From Trebouxia sp. TZW2008 (taxonomy: Eukaryota > Chlorophyta > Trebouxiophyceae > Trebouxiales > Trebouxiaceae): a stretch of DNA of 64,000 nt. Both the position numbers and the translations under genes were made by a program. A model generated the notes under the pieces. It was not told the origin of the DNA. It did no database searches and saw nothing but the letters and a program-made list of their open reading frames with translations. Shown here in pieces: positions 61,235 through 64,000 of this stretch; positions within the stretch are counted from its first letter, which is position 1; the number at the start of each line of letters is the position of its first letter. The stretch spans positions 1-64,000 of the forward strand of contig BDIU01000009.1 of the NCBI GenBank assembly GCA_002118135.1, in the 5' to 3' direction.

Positions 61235-62618
61235 ATGGCTTCGAACTCCACCTCGACGCCAGTCACGGTTTACACCTTCTTCCATGAGGACGTCAAAGTG
61301 GCCCCAGCAGCTGCTGCCCTTGCGCTCTTTTTCATCGCTGCTGTAGTCGTGCTGATTACCACCGTCAGAACCAGGGCTTGGTTCATGCTGACCGTGAGCA
61401 TAACCGGGTTCCTAGAGTTTCTGGGCTACGCCTTCAGAGTACAAGCGATTCGCAAGCCCGCGTCAAGCCCGTACATTGCAATGCAATGCATCCTCATCAT
61501 CTGCCCCGTTCTGCTATCCATGGTCAACTACATCACCGTGGGCAGAATCCTGAAGGCAGTGAACCATGCCAAAGGGTATCTCAGGCCTGCGTGGGTAAGC
61601 TTATGCAATGTATCATGCTGCTGCATCTTCGAGCTGCGCGCCGTGCTCCCTGCATATTGAAGCAGCACTTAGACTGCTGCCACTGTTGTTCTCACCAGGC
61701 GCTGCATAAGCAGTAAGTATAGGTGGAAACGTTGCCATGGTGTCAGTGCTGTCAGTGCCTTATGGTGTCAGTGGTGATAGTGTAAGTCAGTGCCTTGCAT
61801 TACGGCAACCTTGATGTCACCAGCTTTGACGCTAGTGCATACATGCAAGTCTACAAGCCATGTTGTCTGAGACAAGAGCTGCATTCAGTCCAGTCATGCA
61901 TGTTATTCTCGGAGCAGTCTGTTCAAACTCAGCAAAAGCAAGCCCGTCTCTGACTGCAGCAACTGGTTGCACTATGAAAGGCCTCTGCGATTAGCTTGCT
62001 TATATCGGCCACATATTTCTGGTGCACTGACCTAATGATACTCTTTCATAGGTGGGACGCTTCTTTGTGACCAGTGACATCCTGTGTCTCTTCATCCAAG
62101 GCGCTGGAGGTGGAATGCAGCCCAGCCAGAACGCATCATCACGCCGTATGGGAAGGGTACTGTTGCTGATTGGTTTGGGAGCACAGCTGGTCTTCTTCTC
62201 TGTGTTCCTCAGCATTACAGTGTATGTCAACAAAGCACGCATATACGGTCTCAGGACAAACTCAACCTTGAGGCCAGTCTTCTTCTGCTTGTACAGCACT
62301 ATTGCCCTTATGTTCACTAGAAACATCTACAGGTTGGCTGAGTTTGCACAGGGGTATGATGCTTTCATTGCAACCCATGAGGCGTTCTTTTACGTTTTTG
62401 ACTTCACCATGATTTTCAGTTGTTTCTTGTTGTATGCTTGGTTCCATTTTGGACTATACCTAGGGCCTCAGGCAAAAGCAATAGGCACAGAGGGTCCTAA
62501 GAATGGTCTTGAACAGTTGTCAAACAACATTCCAGTCTCAGCAAACTCTAGTGGTACTGAGCTCATACAGCACCACACTGGACAGGCAAATGCTAAGGTC
62601 AGGCTTCAGAATGTGTAA
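61235..62618 (+). CDS. RTA1-like 7-TM membrane protein
   Basis: Two exons (61235-61594 and 62052-62618) join in phase 0 across a GTAAGC...CATAG intron to give 308 aa, the normal RTA1 size. Family members are seven-helix proteins best known from fungi (Rta1, Rsb1), linked to lipid-related stress and lipoid export. Visible: a first helix (AAALALFFIAAVVVLITTV); EFLGYAFR; ICPVLLSMVNYITVGRI; VGRFFVTSDILCLFIQGAGGGM, the most typical RTA1 block; a central helix (LLIGLGAQLVFFSVFLSI); MFTRNIYRLAEFAQGYD, a second typical block; and a last helix (FDFTMIFSCFLLYAWFHFGL). The short polar tail is cytosolic. Transported lipid unknown. Confidence 0.92.
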
Positions 62619-64000
62619 ATATGTATTCTGGGACAGCATTGCCAGCTGGAAGTGTTCCAGGCTATTGCAAACATGCCAGAAATTCTCTTTGCGCAGCTAT
62701 CTCAAGCATTGCATATTGCATTCATGAACTGAGGGGGAGTGGTTGCACAGTCTGGTCTATGCATTGAGATGGCTTTCAATGCAAGCCAAGTGCACAAGTG
62801 AGACGCAGATGAAACTCAGAGCCAGTGCAGCACTGACTTTAGCAGCTGAGGATCCTAATAATGGGCAAGATGCTCTGTAGCACATCTGCATGCCACTCAC
62901 GCAAGCTTCGAAGCTCACACGTTTAGGCCCTAAACCCTGAAGAACACCTGTCCGGAGCATCTGAACATTTGTGTTGTTTGTCTGACACCTTAGCCTGCAA
63001 ATTTTGGCCAGGTATCAGCGCTGGCAACAGCAGCAGTTGCTCGAGTTATGCATATATGCTTGCATATACACCAGTGCACAGCGCTAGTGAGCCAATCCGT
63101 GATCATGTGCATGCTCATGACTGCTGATCAAGCGGGGTGCAATGGACAAAGCTCACAATCATGATGATCAGCCACTTGTACAGTACCAGTGTGCACTGAG
63201 CCTTTGCAAGCTGCAATGGTTGCTGGCAATTGGCAGCAGGGCAGGACAGCGTGGTGCCACCGCAACAGTGCGAAACAAGTTTGGCGGCTACACGGACATT
63301 TGCGAGGCCCATATATGCCCACGACACTGCAGCAACACTGCCCATCAACTTCACATCATCACATGTTGCAGATCGTACAAGTTTAAAATTTTAGCCTAAT
63401 AAAAGAAGACTTAGTGTGCTGGCTGACCCAGGCCTGTCAGAATAGCAATTGCTCTACAGGCAGCAATCCTGGGCTGCCTTCTCTTTCAGGAGCTCCCATT
63501 ATTATGGCGCCTAACGGCATGGACTGGTCCACTACTCTTGATGGCTGACCTAGAAGGCTGACAGCTGCAATCTCAGCTTCGCCACAAAAGTCGTGATGCA
63601 GCTTGCATCGTTTGCATTGTGATGCAGTGCGGCTTCAGGTTGGCAAGACCCTTCCAGGTTGACCAAATGCGATGTGAAGGTTTGCTTTGTTCAAAGGCTT
63701 CCTGTCTACTTTGTACAAAGTTGAAGTCCTGCTCTTCTGGACATGAAGGGGGCAAAGCGCGCTGAACGGTTTAGAATGTACAGAATTGGGGAGAATTTGC
63801 AGGTACAACATAAATCACTTGGTCACTCTGCCTATCTTGTTTACATCATGCGTTCATGCAGACACATCCCTGGAGGTGTGCATGCTACTGCTATTGCTAC
63901 TACTGCCTTTGGACTGAAGCACTGCCTGAACGCTCAGCTATGCCTGCCACTGCTGTTTGTGGTGGTGGTGATCCCTTCTGACTCTGCACGCTTGACTCAA
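62619..64000. other. Interval without a recognised gene
   Basis: Contains the 3' flank of the RTA1-like gene. Short open frames on both strands show no family pattern or paired splice sites. One TGCAG acceptor on the minus strand near 63330 could belong to a gene extending from outside the window, but nothing more supports it. Confidence 0.35.

Overview
This window is intron-rich nuclear DNA from a eukaryote, most likely a green (chlorophyte, Trebouxiophyceae-like) alga. The evidence is short GT-AG introns ending in TGCAG, a triphosphate tunnel metalloenzyme with the plant architecture (P-loop kinase + CYTH + C-terminal membrane anchor), a BAT1-type amino-acid permease, an RTA1-like 7-TM protein and a bZIP factor. 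No bacterial operon, plasmid, phage or CRISPR feature is present. Species assignment is inference.

Layout. 1-1.3 kb: LINE reverse-transcriptase fragment and a direct repeat. 1.3-9.1 kb: three members (A +, B -, C +) of a diverged BTB/BACK-like gene family, all damaged (A by a 127-bp solo LTR, B and C by frameshifts). 10.5-17.6 kb (-): complete 10-exon amino-acid permease, 557 aa. 17.8-20.0 kb (-): a weak karyopherin-like gene. 20.0-21.7 kb (+): BTB/BACK-like copy D, the only intact copy. 22.6-28 kb (-): a large disordered protein with a degenerate QHD repeat. 28.6-29.7 kb (-): copy E, lacking its 5' half. 31.1-39.6 kb (+): complete 16-exon TTM1/TTM2-like gene, 736 aa. 40.4-43.6 kb (+): 6-exon SPRTN-like DNA-protein-crosslink protease, 505 aa. 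43.9-45.0 kb: LTR-element remnant with a hAT-type MITE nested at its start codon. 45.5-56.2 kb (+): NT-C2 long coiled-coil protein. 57.1-60.7 kb (-): bZIP factor. 61.2-62.6 kb (+): RTA1-like protein, 308 aa. 62.6-64 kb: nothing recognised.

Main observation. In five unrelated multi-exon genes (permease, TTM, SPRTN, coiled-coil, bZIP) the introns are built largely from tandem partial copies of the neighbouring exon, called exon echoes here. Copies upstream of an exon carry its 3' splice site plus the first part of the exon. Copies downstream carry the last part of the exon plus its 5' splice site. Each cluster keeps one full exon. Joining the full exons gives phase-consistent models for the permease, TTM and SPRTN, and for the assigned exons of the other two genes. 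The echoes have stops, frameshifts or lost key residues. Spacing is about 130-220 bp. This looks like a general mode of intron growth in this genome, producing arrays of decoy splice sites.

The genes do not form a pathway; neighbours are unrelated apart from the BTB/BACK-like family. Exon boundaries were placed by hand from splice motifs, reading phase and remembered family patterns. No alignment or database search was run.
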